Shown: piece after piece, positions 7,816 through 15,844 of the stretch
How the letters are laid out: each line of letters opens with the position of its first letter
Position numbering within the stretch: the stretch's first letter is position 1
From: Pseudomonadota bacterium
GTDB lineage: Bacteria; Myxococcota_A; UBA796; UBA9615
DNA: 55,309 nucleotides
NCBI GenBank assembly: GCA_024229515.1
Contig: JAAESI010000219.1
Coordinates: forward strand, 1-55,309
Direction of reading: 5' to 3'
Made by a program: the position numbers and the translations under genes
The notes under the pieces: generated by a model
What the model was told of the DNA's origin: nothing
The model's input: only the letters and a program-made list of their open reading frames with translations
Database searches by the model: none

Positions 7816-9150
7816 CTAGGGGCGGCGTCGACGCAGGGCGAGGCCGGGCAGGAGCAGCAGACCGGGGAGCAGCGCCGCCGACATCTCCAGATCCTGGTCG
7901 CAGGAGCAGCCGCCGAAGTCGCTGCCGTCGGGGTCGCCCGCGGAGTCGCCGCCGTCCAGCACGCTGAAGTCGTCCTCGACGGTGTCGTCGTCGTCGGACT
8001 CGGGGGTGGCGTCGTCGTCGTCCTCGACGGCGTCGTCGTCGTCGGACTCGGGGGTGGCGTCGTCGTCGTCGTCGGCGGGCGGCTCATCGTCGCCGTCGTC
8101 GTCGTCGTCCCCACCGTCGTCCGGGGCCGCCGTCGAGGTGTAGTCGACGATCATGCGCCAGCTGTCGACCCACGCGTCGCTGTCGCGCTCGCCGCCGGGG
8201 TGGTCCCAGAGCTGAAGTTGGCCCGTCAGGGCGGCCGCGTCGATCCACGAGACGATCGCGAGATCGCCGGTCACGTCGACGCCGTGCCACTGCAGCGAGG
8301 TGCCGGTGAACACGGTCTGCGCGGCGCCGCCGGCGTGCAGGAGCAGGTCCAGGGCGTACTGCCCGCTGCTGTACTGCGTGCGCGCCAAGACCTCGATCGT
8401 CACCGCGTCGATGGTCTCCTCACCCGGCGGATCGCACAGCTCCCAGCCACTGGCGTGCAGGTATTCGCCGGCGTCCACGTTGGGCGTGGTCGCCTCCAGC
8501 CCGTCGGGCGCGTCCGAAGCGAGGGTCGAGGACTCCCAGTCCACGGCCGCGATCGCGGTGGCGTACACCTCCTGGGTGTGGGGCCCGAGGCCGGGGAACT
8601 CGGCGCAGTCGGGGGCCGGCTCGGGCTCCGGGGGATCGCCGTCGGCGCTGATGAGCACGTACTGCACCGCGTTGGCTTCGTCCGACTGGTTGTCGTCGGT
8701 GCCGTCCAGGGTCACGGAGCAGCCGCCGACGCCGGCGCCGCACCAGTACTGGCCGAGGTCGACCCACCCGCTGGCCCCCTCGCCCTGCTGATCGATGGAG
8801 ATGTGGACCACGCCGCCGGTGCCGTCGTAGATGAAGTGGTCGGCGTCGTCGGTGCGGTTCTCCGTGCGCCGGAACCAGGTGCTGATGGCCCACGTGCCCG
8901 CGGTGGGGATGTCCGGAGTCCACGAGGCGGTGCCGACGCGGTCGTTCCCGCCGACGGTGTGCGACAGGTAGTGGTAGTCGGTGTCGCCCCCGTCGAGGCC
9001 GTAGCCGAGCATGCCCCACGTGGTCCAGTCGTTGCCCGTCGTGGTGAAGCCCGCCGCCGACCCGTCCTGGTCGTCGATGACGATGGTCTGCCCGAGGGCA
9101 GGGGAGGACGCCAGGAGCGTCGCTGCGATGATCAGGAGTCCGTGCCGCAC
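7816..9150 (-). CDS. Secreted golvesin-domain protein with MYXO-CTERM-like tail
   Basis: 444 residues with an N-terminal signal peptide (RHGLLIIAATLLASSPALG). Residues about 22-165 fit a golvesin C-terminal/carbohydrate-binding-like module: IVIDDQDGSAAGF, then TPDIPTAGTWAISTWFRR, a HISIDQQGEGASGWVDLG strand pair, and a final NAVQYV. A second domain of about 200 residues (DCAEFPGLGPHTQEVYATA onward) is unassigned. An Asp/Glu-rich linker (about 345-400) precedes GGCSCD, a hydrophobic run LLPGLLLLPGLAL and RRRR, the layout of Myxococcota cell-surface sorting tails. It probably ends up anchored to or released from the outer surface after processing at the Cys motif. The ligand is unknown. Confidence 0.75.
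   Translation of the reverse strand: MRHGLLIIAATLLASSPALGQTIVIDDQDGSAAGFTTTGNDWTTWGMLGYGLDGGDTDYHYLSHTVGGNDRVGTASWTPDIPTAGTWAISTWFRRTENRTDDADHFIYDGTGGVVHISIDQQGEGASGWVDLGQYWCGAGVGGCSVTLDGTDDNQSDEANAVQYVLISADGDPPEPEPAPDCAEFPGLGPHTQEVYATAIAAVDWESSTLASDAPDGLEATTPNVDAGEYLHASGWELCDPPGEETIDAVTIEVLARTQYSSGQYALDLLLHAGGAAQTVFTGTSLQWHGVDVTGDLAIVSWIDAAALTGQLQLWDHPGGERDSDAWVDSWRMIVDYTSTAAPDDGGDDDDDGDDEPPADDDDDATPESDDDDAVEDDDDATPESDDDDTVEDDFSVLDGGDSAGDPDGSDFGGCSCDQDLEMSAALLPGLLLLPGLALRRRRP
7971..8066 (-). repeat. 48-bp tandem duplication inside the Asp-rich linker
   Basis: Two near-identical 48-bp units, 7971-8018 and 8019-8066, encode the repeated peptide DDDDATPESDDDD plus a VE pair. They lie in the linker before the MYXO-CTERM-like tail and show that the linker grew by tandem duplication, so its length may vary between strains. 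Confidence 0.7.
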
Positions 9151-9205
9151 GTGGGCATCACAGCAGTGACCAGTGGCGAACTTGTTGAGATTCCGTGGAG
9201 ACTCG

Positions 9206-10402
9206 TCAGCCGGGGGGGGCGATCTCGATGGTGTTGAGGCTGGACTCGGAGATGACCCGGTCGCGTCCCTCGGCCTTGGCCATGTACAGCGCCTGATCGG
9301 CGACCTGCATCATGTCTTCGGGGGTCATGGGCTCGTCCCAGGTGGCCACGCCGATCGACACCGTGATGCCGATCTCGAGCTCCTTCCAGGCGACGACCGT
9401 GTCACGGATCGCCACCCGAAGCCGCTCGGCCACCATCAGCGCGTGGTCCTTGCCCGCTTGGGGCAGGAGCACGCCCATCTCCTCGCCTCCGAGCCGACCG
9501 CAGATGTCGACGGTCCGAGTGCCCTCGACCAACGCCTCGGCCATGGCCACGAGCACGGCGTCACCGGCGGGGTGGCCGTAGGTGTCGTTGATCGCCTTGA
9601 AGTGATCGGCGTCCAGCATGAGCAGGGACAGGGGCCGCTTGTCGCGCCGCGCGCGGGCGATCTCTCGGCGCATCTCGGTGAAGAAGTGGCGTCGTCCGCT
9701 GAGCCCCGTGAGGTCGTCGAAGGTCGCATGCCGTCGCATCTCGGCGAGGAGGCGAGCGTTGTGGATCGAGACCGCGAGGTGCCCCGCGAGCGCGCTGACG
9801 ACGGGCCGAACCTCCGGGGCGATGTCCTCGGCGCCGAGGGGACGCCGGATGATCATGAGGCCCAGGGCCGCGCCTTCGCCGCCTCGCAGCAGCTCCACCA
9901 GGGTGGGCCGTCCGGCCAGCGAGCCGACCCCGAGGGTGACCTCGTCGGCGCCCTCTTTGCCAAGCAGGCGAGCGCCGCCGGCGCTGAGGACCGAGACGGT
10001 CTGGGGGAAGGCATCGGGGGGGGCGTCCCAGCCCAGGAGGGCGGGCAGGCCTTCGGCGAGGATGTACAAGGCGAAGGCGTCGGCGCCGACCAACTCGCTG
10101 AGGCCGGCGGCGGCGACGCGCACGATGTCTTCGACGTTGTGAGCCTGGTTGATCTCGCGGCTGAGATCGTCGAGCCGGGCGAGGGCGGCGTTGGTGCGCA
10201 GCACCTGGGCGAACAGCGCCTCGTTCTGGGCGACCATCGACAGCAGGCTGCCGAGCACGACCATCAACTCGGTCTTGTCGGCCTCGGCGATCGGAGCCTC
10301 AACCTGCTCCTGGACGTACGCCAGCAGGTCCTCGAGCTCGATGCCGTTGTTGATTCTCCGCGCGACCTCGGTCAGGAGCGCGAGCCGGTCTCCCAGGACC
10401 AC
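9206..10402 (-). CDS. Diguanylate cyclase, GAF-like plus GGDEF domain
   Basis: 398 residues. The N-terminal about 80 residues are helical. Residues about 85-225 form a GAF-like sensor (DIVRVAAAGLSELVGADAFALY to LAGHLAVSIHNARLL), and residues about 230-398 a GGDEF domain that makes cyclic di-GMP from two GTP. The metal-binding Asp is in LDADHFKAINDTYGH. The active-site loop at 305-309 is GGEEM in place of GGEEF, a mild change that usually tolerates activity. An intact inhibitory I-site R-T-V-D lies at 296-299, the standard five residues before the loop, so product inhibition is expected. The start overlaps the end of the upstream PilZ gene by 31 bases, so the two are likely translated together. 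Confidence 0.92.
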   Translation of the reverse strand: MVLGDRLALLTEVARRINNGIELEDLLAYVQEQVEAPIAEADKTELMVVLGSLLSMVAQNEALFAQVLRTNAALARLDDLSREINQAHNVEDIVRVAAAGLSELVGADAFALYILAEGLPALLGWDAPPDAFPQTVSVLSAGGARLLGKEGADEVTLGVGSLAGRPTLVELLRGGEGAALGLMIIRRPLGAEDIAPEVRPVVSALAGHLAVSIHNARLLAEMRRHATFDDLTGLSGRRHFFTEMRREIARARRDKRPLSLLMLDADHFKAINDTYGHPAGDAVLVAMAEALVEGTRTVDICGRLGGEEMGVLLPQAGKDHALMVAERLRVAIRDTVVAWKELEIGITVSIGVATWDEPMTPEDMMQVADQALYMAKAEGRDRVISESSLNTIEIAPPG

Positions 10403-11949
10403 TTGTTCCCCTCCTGCTCGTTCTCACGCTTGGACTGATTCTCGTGCAGCGACAGGATCAGCATCAGCAGTTCGTCGTAGCGGCGACGATCCTTCGGGCT
10501 CTCGAACGTCAGGATCTGCACGCCGAAGCCTTCGGGCCGCCCCGAGCCGGGTCGGTCCGAACTCTGCCAGCGTACCTCGGCGTTGAACCGGATCGGCACC
10601 GAGTCGCCGTCGCCCTCGACCGGGAACTCGATGCGGACGATCGCGCCGCGGACCGGCGGCGTGTCCTTGTAGGCGAGGTAGAGCCCCTCCTTGGAGAAGT
10701 TCTGAGCGACCGCCTTGTTGCTGCGCCCTCGGGCCCAGAAGCTGACCGGGAGGCTGGAGGCGATCCGCGCGTTGCGCGGAATCAGCGACTCGTCGACCTG
10801 GCGGGGACCCTCGGCCTCCCAGGGGGGCAGGCCACCCCCGGGGGCCATCCCGTCGCCGATGGACATCGTATTGCGCACGGGCGGGGCGTCGCTGAGCAGC
10901 GACGGGTCGGGCTCGTGCTCCGCCGTGTTGAGGATCGCGTCGTACCCGGGCTGGCTGTCCATCTGCGCGGCGGACGGGAGGTCTTCGCCGCCGGGCGCGA
11001 CCGCGCCGAAGCCGCCGACGCTGGGCATGCCCGAGCGGGTGGCGACCTCGATCTTCCCGGACCGGGCGGGGTCGAAGTAGCCGTCGTCGTCGATGTGCTC
11101 GGACGTGGCGTCGGGATCGGGCTTGGCGGCCTCCTCGTCGGCGTACGAGACCATGTCGGGGTGCACGCCGAGCTGGCCGCTGTCCTCGGCGCCCTGCGGA
11201 AGCATGAACTCGGGGATGCCTTCGACCTGACCGAACTTGCCGAAGAAGTCGTCGTCGCTCTCGTCGTTGCGGGGCGGGGCGCCGGCCTGAGGCGTGGCCA
11301 CCCGGGGAAGCTCGGGGTCGGTGGCGCGGACGGGCGGCACTTCCTCTTCGCCGGTGAAGCCGAAGGCGCCGACGGGGTCGACCTCGGGCTCGGTCAGCCA
11401 GGCGCCGCGCGGAGGCGCGGTGTGTTCGTCGCTGAGGTGGTCGGGCACCTGCCACTGGTCCGACTCGGGGGCGACCGGCGCGGCGGAAGGCTTCGTGGCC
11501 GTCAGGGGGAGGGGGTTGGCGGAGGTGCGGTGGCGTCGGCCGAGGCCGGCCTTGAGGGTGCCGCTGAGGCCCGCGCCCGGCGGTGGGTTCAACGACGCGG
11601 GGCCTTCGGAGCCTCGGCGCTGGGGGGCGGTCCGGCTGTCGACGCCGCCGGGTCCGAGCACGTCCTCTTCGAGCGAGGATTCGAGCATGACGAGGGCGGC
11701 GCTGCGGCCGCGCCACAGTCCCCCTTCATCCAGCGCCTCGCGGACCTCCCCGCGGGAGGTGACGGACTCGCCCGTGACGGGGGAGCGGAACTGCAGACGC
11801 ACGGTTGCGCCCACCTGCAAGGGCGGATCGGAGCTGACGGTCGCCGAGTCGGGGGCAAGTCGGGTGATGAAGCCCCGGCATTGGCTCCCCCCCTCGACCT
11901 CCACCTGTACCGGGACCAGGCACGGGGTGCCGAGGGTCGCTGGATTCAC
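10372..11949 (-). CDS. PilZ-domain protein, probable cyclic di-GMP effector
   Basis: 525 residues from GTG 11949, which follows the radical SAM stop by 16 bases. Residues 1-95 form a PilZ-like beta barrel (LVPVQVEVEGGSQCRGFITRL and VGATVRLQFRSPVTGESV). A long low-complexity Pro/Gly/Asp-rich stretch (about 100-380) separates it from a second PilZ domain at about 390-500 (IPRNARIASSLPVSF, NFSKEGLYLAY, RFNAEVRWQSS). The N-x-S-x-x-G ligand motif is present as NFSKEG, but the upstream Arg pair is spaced RxxR in place of RxxxR, so cyclic di-GMP binding needs testing. The pairing with a cyclase in the same transcription unit suggests a local signalling module. Confidence 0.8.
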   Translation of the reverse strand: MNPATLGTPCLVPVQVEVEGGSQCRGFITRLAPDSATVSSDPPLQVGATVRLQFRSPVTGESVTSRGEVREALDEGGLWRGRSAALVMLESSLEEDVLGPGGVDSRTAPQRRGSEGPASLNPPPGAGLSGTLKAGLGRRHRTSANPLPLTATKPSAAPVAPESDQWQVPDHLSDEHTAPPRGAWLTEPEVDPVGAFGFTGEEEVPPVRATDPELPRVATPQAGAPPRNDESDDDFFGKFGQVEGIPEFMLPQGAEDSGQLGVHPDMVSYADEEAAKPDPDATSEHIDDDGYFDPARSGKIEVATRSGMPSVGGFGAVAPGGEDLPSAAQMDSQPGYDAILNTAEHEPDPSLLSDAPPVRNTMSIGDGMAPGGGLPPWEAEGPRQVDESLIPRNARIASSLPVSFWARGRSNKAVAQNFSKEGLYLAYKDTPPVRGAIVRIEFPVEGDGDSVPIRFNAEVRWQSSDRPGSGRPEGFGVQILTFESPKDRRRYDELLMLILSLHENQSKRENEQEGNKWSWETGSRS

Positions 11950-11965
11950 CCCTTGATCCTATCAG

Positions 11966-13444
11966 TCAGAAGCCGGCCAAGTGCCTGCCGAGGTGCGATG
12001 CGAGGGTGAGGTTGCGGCGGGTTGCGCTGGGGTCGCGAAGGCTCAGGACCTTCCGGGCGATGAGGTCCGGGCGGCCGTAGAAGCGCTTGTAGGCCTCCTT
12101 CTGCAGCCCCTTGAGGGTGTCGCGGGACATGCCGGTGGGGCTGTAGAAGACGTTGAAGATGTTCATGGAGCGCTCGTCCTGGACGAAGCGGTCGTCCTTG
12201 TGGAGGCGCTTCCACAGCCGCGAGCCGAACACGGGGTTCACGGGCGTGAAGAAGGCCCACTCCAGGGGGAGCGAGCAGGCGTAGTCGATGGTCTTGCGCG
12301 CCTCGTCTTCGGTCTCCCCTTCGATGCCGAGGGAGAAGCGGGCGGCGACCTCGATGCCGGCGTCGGCGATGCGGTGCACTCCGGCTTCGCAGTCGGCGAC
12401 GGTCAGGGGGGAGCCCATGGTGGCGGCGTGGAGGTTCTTGTCGACGCCGCTGATGAGCACGGTGTCGATCCGCCAGCAGCCGGCCCGCTTCATCATGTCG
12501 AGCAGGTCGGTGGAGAAGTCGTAGGACCAGAAGGTGACGGTCCAGGTCCACTTCCGCCCGGACTCCAGGATCAGCTCGCAGAGGCGGATGGCGTCCTCTT
12601 CGCGGGAGCTGAAGATGCCGAAGTGGTCGTAGAAGCCGAAGTCGGTGATGCCGAGCTTGTCTTCGCACTCGACCATCTCGGCGAAGACGTGCTCGGGGGA
12701 GCGGATGCGGAACTGCAGGGCGCCGACCGCCGGGAGGTGGCACGAGGCGCAGGTCAGGGGGCAGCCGCGGCCGGTGAACAGGATGGTGTTGTTGGACCGG
12801 TTGTAGATGTTCAGGCGGGGGTTGTAGGCCTCTGGGGTGCGCATCAGGTCGCGGGCAGGGAAGGGGAGGTCGTCGACGTCGGCGATGAGCGCGCGCTTGC
12901 ACTCCTTGCGCACGGTCCCGTGCTCGTCCCGCCAGGCGCAGCCGGCCACGCCGGAGAAGTCGCGGGAGCCGGACTCGAAGCGGGCGACGATCTCCGACAG
13001 CGTCAGCTCGCCCTCGCCGAAGACGGCGGCGTCCAGGTCGGGGCACTCGGTCAGGACGTCGGCACGGGCTACGTTGGTGTGGGCGCCGCCGAGGACCGTG
13101 AGCTTCTCGGGCCAGCGCTGCTTGAGGGTGGCGAGCAGCTCGCGGGTGGGGCCCCAGGTGCAGGTGACGGCGTTGAGTCCGATGACGTCGGGATCGAACA
13201 CCTCGACCTCGCGGAGCCAGGCTTCGACGGGGGTGCCGTAGGACTCGACGTAGGCGACCTCGTGGCCTTCGCGGCGGAGCCAGGAGGCGAGGTACAGCAG
13301 GGACCAGAACGGCATCTTCCCGTTGATGGTCGACTCGCGCTTGAACAGGTGGGTGCCCAGGAACTGGCGCTTGGGATCCTGGCCGTCGGCGAACCGGATC
13401 TGCCGGTACGTCCAGGGGGCCGCGCTCAGGAGGATCCTCGCCAT
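11966..13444 (-). CDS. Cobalamin-binding-domain radical SAM enzyme
   Basis: 492 residues. The N-terminal about 150 residues are a B12-binding-like Rossmann domain (VAYVESYGTPVEAW, FDPDVIGLNAV, VLGGAHTN, FGEGELTLSEIV). The radical SAM core follows with the cluster motif Cys228-x3-Cys232-x2-Cys235 in TGRGCPLTCASCHLP. These Cys bind a 4Fe-4S cluster that cleaves S-adenosylmethionine. Family members do methylations, ring formation or thiolation; the substrate here is not predictable. Its ATG (13442-13444) follows the stop of the preceding radical SAM gene directly, which indicates translational coupling. The C-terminal DUF4070/DUF4080-like helical part (DTLKGLQKEAYKRFYGRPDL) is shared with the neighbour. 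Confidence 0.9.
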   Translation of the reverse strand: MARILLSAAPWTYRQIRFADGQDPKRQFLGTHLFKRESTINGKMPFWSLLYLASWLRREGHEVAYVESYGTPVEAWLREVEVFDPDVIGLNAVTCTWGPTRELLATLKQRWPEKLTVLGGAHTNVARADVLTECPDLDAAVFGEGELTLSEIVARFESGSRDFSGVAGCAWRDEHGTVRKECKRALIADVDDLPFPARDLMRTPEAYNPRLNIYNRSNNTILFTGRGCPLTCASCHLPAVGALQFRIRSPEHVFAEMVECEDKLGITDFGFYDHFGIFSSREEDAIRLCELILESGRKWTWTVTFWSYDFSTDLLDMMKRAGCWRIDTVLISGVDKNLHAATMGSPLTVADCEAGVHRIADAGIEVAARFSLGIEGETEDEARKTIDYACSLPLEWAFFTPVNPVFGSRLWKRLHKDDRFVQDERSMNIFNVFYSPTGMSRDTLKGLQKEAYKRFYGRPDLIARKVLSLRDPSATRRNLTLASHLGRHLAGF

Positions 13445-14923
13445 CTAGTGCTCGAACTCCAGGAAGGTGGGGACGACGCCGGGGGCGCCCTCGGGTCCGC
13501 GCGCCTGGTGCAGCGCGAGGCGTCCCATGAGGCGGGCGCCGGTGGCGAACTTGCCCCAATTGTTGCGTCCGGTCATGGCTTGCGCGAGCCGAATGAGTCG
13601 GCCGGGGCGGGAGTAGAAGCGCCAGTAGGCGCGGCGCTGCACGCCCATGAGGTAGTCGCGGGTCAGCCCGTTGGCGACGAACACGGCGTGCTGGGGGTCG
13701 CCCATGTAGTTGCGGTAGTCGTCCTCGTCCAGGGCGCCGTAGTCCGCGGCCATGTCGCGCAGGGGGGTGCCGACAAAGGGGGTGGTGATCTTGAAGTTGG
13801 CCGACGCGATGGGGAGGGAGCGGGCGAACTCGACGGTGCGGTCGATGGACTCGGGGGTGTCGGTGGGGTGGCCGATCATGAAGAGCCCCTTGGCCTCGAT
13901 GCCGAGCTCTGTGGTCCAGGCGATGCGTTCGCGCACGGTGGAGACGTCGGTCCCCTTCATGATGTCCTGCATGACGCGGGGGTCGCCGGTCTCGATGCCG
14001 TAGGCGATCTGCCAGCAGCCGGCCTTGCGCATGATGCGGAGGACTTCGCGGTCGACGGTCTCGACGTGGGTGGAGATGTTCCACGAGATGTCGATGCCGC
14101 GGTCGAGGATCTCCTCGCAGATGCCGACGACGCGCCGTCGGTCGAGCGTGAAGGTGTCGTCGTAGAAGAAGATCTCCTGGATCCCGTAGGTGGCCTGGAG
14201 GTGCTCGATCTCGTCGGCGACGTACGCCGGGGAGTGCACGCGGAACTTGTTGCCGAGGATCTCGCGGCGCTCGCAGAAGATGCAGGAGTAGGGGCAGCCG
14301 CGGGAGGTGTAGATGGTCGTCGCGGGCCAGCGCCGGTACTGGAACATCGTCATTTCGTACGAGTCCAGCGGCGGGAGCAGGTCCCGGGCGGGGTAGGGGA
14401 GCTTGTCGAGGTCGTCGATCCAGCCGCGGGGGGCGTTCGTGATGACTTCGCCGTCGGGGTCGACAAACCAGAGGCCGGCCACCGTGGCCAGGTCCCCGCC
14501 GGACTCGAGGCACGCGGCGAGGTCGACCATCATGACCTCGCCCTCGCCGATGGCGGCGAAGTCGAAGTGAGGGTTGCGCGCGCACTCGGCTGGGGCGCCG
14601 GCCGGGTGGGGGCCGCCGACCACGATCTGAGCGGTCGGCTTCCACGCCTTGATGAGCTGCGAGATCTGCTCGGCCACGGGCACCGTCACGGTGTAGAGGC
14701 CGAGGCCGACGAGTGCGGGGTCGAAGGCGCGGACCTCGGCCATGAGCTGCTCGGGGGTGTGATCCCCGTGCTTCATGTCGATGATGGCGACGTCGTGGCC
14801 GGCTTCGCGGAGGTAGCCGGCGATGTACGCCAGCCCCAGCGGGGGCGCCTGGTTCGGGGGCAGCAGCGGGGCCGGACGGTCAGGGTCCGGGAAGTCTGCG
14901 GGGTGGATCAGGAGGACGCGCAC
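13445..14923 (-). CDS. Cobalamin-binding-domain radical SAM enzyme (BchE/HpnP-like layout)
   Basis: About 492 residues from GTG 14923, where homologous-looking sequence begins (VRVLLIHPADFPD); an in-frame GTG at 14989 would add 22 Arg/Glu-rich residues that look non-native. The N-terminal B12-type domain contains PPLGLAYIAGYLREAGHDV, VGLGLYTVTVP and IVVGGPHPAGAP. The cluster motif is in TSRGCPYSCIFCERR (Cys at 232, 236 and 239 counted from the 14989 start). The core continues with EIFFYDDTFTLDRRRV, IAYGIETGD and FMIGHPTDTPESI. The closest known layouts belong to anaerobic cyclase and hopanoid or lipid methylase enzymes. It is first in a probable operon with a second radical SAM, PilZ and GGDEF genes. 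A TACAAT hexamer lies about 13 bases before the chosen start. Confidence 0.88.
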   Translation of the reverse strand: MRVLLIHPADFPDPDRPAPLLPPNQAPPLGLAYIAGYLREAGHDVAIIDMKHGDHTPEQLMAEVRAFDPALVGLGLYTVTVPVAEQISQLIKAWKPTAQIVVGGPHPAGAPAECARNPHFDFAAIGEGEVMMVDLAACLESGGDLATVAGLWFVDPDGEVITNAPRGWIDDLDKLPYPARDLLPPLDSYEMTMFQYRRWPATTIYTSRGCPYSCIFCERREILGNKFRVHSPAYVADEIEHLQATYGIQEIFFYDDTFTLDRRRVVGICEEILDRGIDISWNISTHVETVDREVLRIMRKAGCWQIAYGIETGDPRVMQDIMKGTDVSTVRERIAWTTELGIEAKGLFMIGHPTDTPESIDRTVEFARSLPIASANFKITTPFVGTPLRDMAADYGALDEDDYRNYMGDPQHAVFVANGLTRDYLMGVQRRAYWRFYSRPGRLIRLAQAMTGRNNWGKFATGARLMGRLALHQARGPEGAPGVVPTFLEFEH

Positions 14924-14994
14924 GGGCAGCGATTGTAGCCGCGGTCCGCGAGACCGCTCCTCTTCCCCGGGGGGCTTGCGCGAATCCACTCCCT

Positions 14995-15026
14995 ACCATA
15001 CGGTCGGCGCGAACTGACCATTTGGT
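14995..15026. promoter_or_regulatory. Paired TetR-type operator candidates
   Basis: Two ten-base palindromes, ACCATACGGT (14995-15004) and ACCATTTGGT (15017-15026), are 22 bases apart start to start, about two helical turns. The flanks extend them to CTACCATACGGTC and, in reverse orientation, CTACCAAATGGTC, matching at 11 of 13 positions. They lie between the divergent radical SAM operon and the tetR gene, 13 bases before the tetR start. The natural reading is autoregulation plus control of the radical SAM operon; no binding data are implied. Confidence 0.6.
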
Positions 15027-15038
15027 AGGTGATCCTGC

Positions 15039-15674
15039 ATGCCCGACGCTCGCCCCACCGGCCGCGAACGCATCCTCCGCGAAGCGACCCGACTGTTCGC
15101 CCAGCTGGGCGTCGCCGGCACGTCGGTGCAGGCGGTCGCGGATGCGGCGGGGCTGCGCAAGGCGTCGCTGCTGTACCACTTCGAGTCCAAGGAGCAGCTG
15201 CGCGAGGCGGTGCTCGTGGAGCTGCTGGCGGGCTGGAAGGACGTGCTCCCACGCCTCCTGCTGGCGGGCCAGACGGGCAAGGACCGGCTCCACAGCGTGC
15301 TCGGCGAGGTGCTTCGGTTCTTCGACGAGGACCCCAACCGCGCCCGCCTGTTGTTGCGTGAGTGCCTCGATCGACCTCAGGAGATGCGGGCCGCGTTGCG
15401 CAGTCAGATGGGTCCCTGGATGGGGCTCATGACCGGCTTCATCGAGCGGGGCCGCGAGGGGGGGCGCATCCACGCCGACCTCGACCCCGAGGCGTTCATC
15501 ACCGAGATGGTGGTGCTGCTCGTCAGCCACTTCGCCCTGGGCGACGTGGGCACCGCCGCGGCCGCCAGCCACGACGACCCCGAGTGGGAGCAGCGCCGCC
15601 TCGGCGAGCTCGTCCGGGTCGTCCGTACATCCCTCTTCCGAGTCCGCACTTCCCCACCCCCGGAGACCCCCTGA
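15039..15674 (+). CDS. TetR-family transcriptional regulator
   Basis: 211 residues. The N-terminal TetR DNA-binding domain is clear: GRERILREATRLFAQLGVAGTSVQAVADAAGLRKASLLYHFESKEQL, given here only as the family pattern from about residue 8 to 54, with the recognition helix at KASLLYHF. The C-terminal about 150 residues form a helical ligand-binding domain (RLHSVLGEVLRFFDED, RLLLRECLDRPQEMRAALR). Its stop shares one base with the ATG of an acyl-CoA dehydrogenase remnant (TGATG), an arrangement typical of regulators of fatty-acid breakdown, so the ligand may be an acyl-CoA. Two palindromes upstream are its likely targets. Confidence 0.9.
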   Translation: MPDARPTGRERILREATRLFAQLGVAGTSVQAVADAAGLRKASLLYHFESKEQLREAVLVELLAGWKDVLPRLLLAGQTGKDRLHSVLGEVLRFFDEDPNRARLLLRECLDRPQEMRAALRSQMGPWMGLMTGFIERGREGGRIHADLDPEAFITEMVVLLVSHFALGDVGTAAAASHDDPEWEQRRLGELVRVVRTSLFRVRTSPPPETP

Positions 15675-15844
15675 TGGGCAACTTCCTCACCGACAACGAC
15701 GACCTCCTCTACTACCTCGACAAGGGCATCGACTGGCCCGCCATCTACAGCCGGGTCGAGCCCGATCTGGCCCGTGACAAGGCCTACAGCGGCGTCGAAG
15801 AGGCGGTCGAGACGTCTTCGTGGCCGATGAGGCCGGAGACTTGA
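15674..15844 (+). pseudogene. Acyl-CoA dehydrogenase, N-terminal fragment
   Basis: Only about 45 native residues are present, beginning MGNFLTDNDDLLYYLDKGID and continuing through YSGVEEAVE, the typical opening of the large (about 600-residue) acyl-CoA dehydrogenases of this phylum. The frame then runs into unrelated sequence and stops at 15844. The flavin-binding and catalytic domains are absent. It is translationally coupled to the tetR gene. The break coincides with the start of the PhoX fragment, so one event removed the rest of this gene and the start of the next. Confidence 0.6.

Noticed and set aside
9210..9217. Run of eight G inside the end of the diguanylate cyclase gene, considered as a frameshift site
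   Set aside because: The cyclase frame is intact through the run, with all GGDEF-domain motifs upstream; a shift would alter only the last few residues.
11981..14938. A 985-codon plus-strand open frame opposite the two radical SAM genes
   Set aside because: The minus strand encodes two clear radical SAM proteins with full motifs; the plus-strand product has no recognisable domain.
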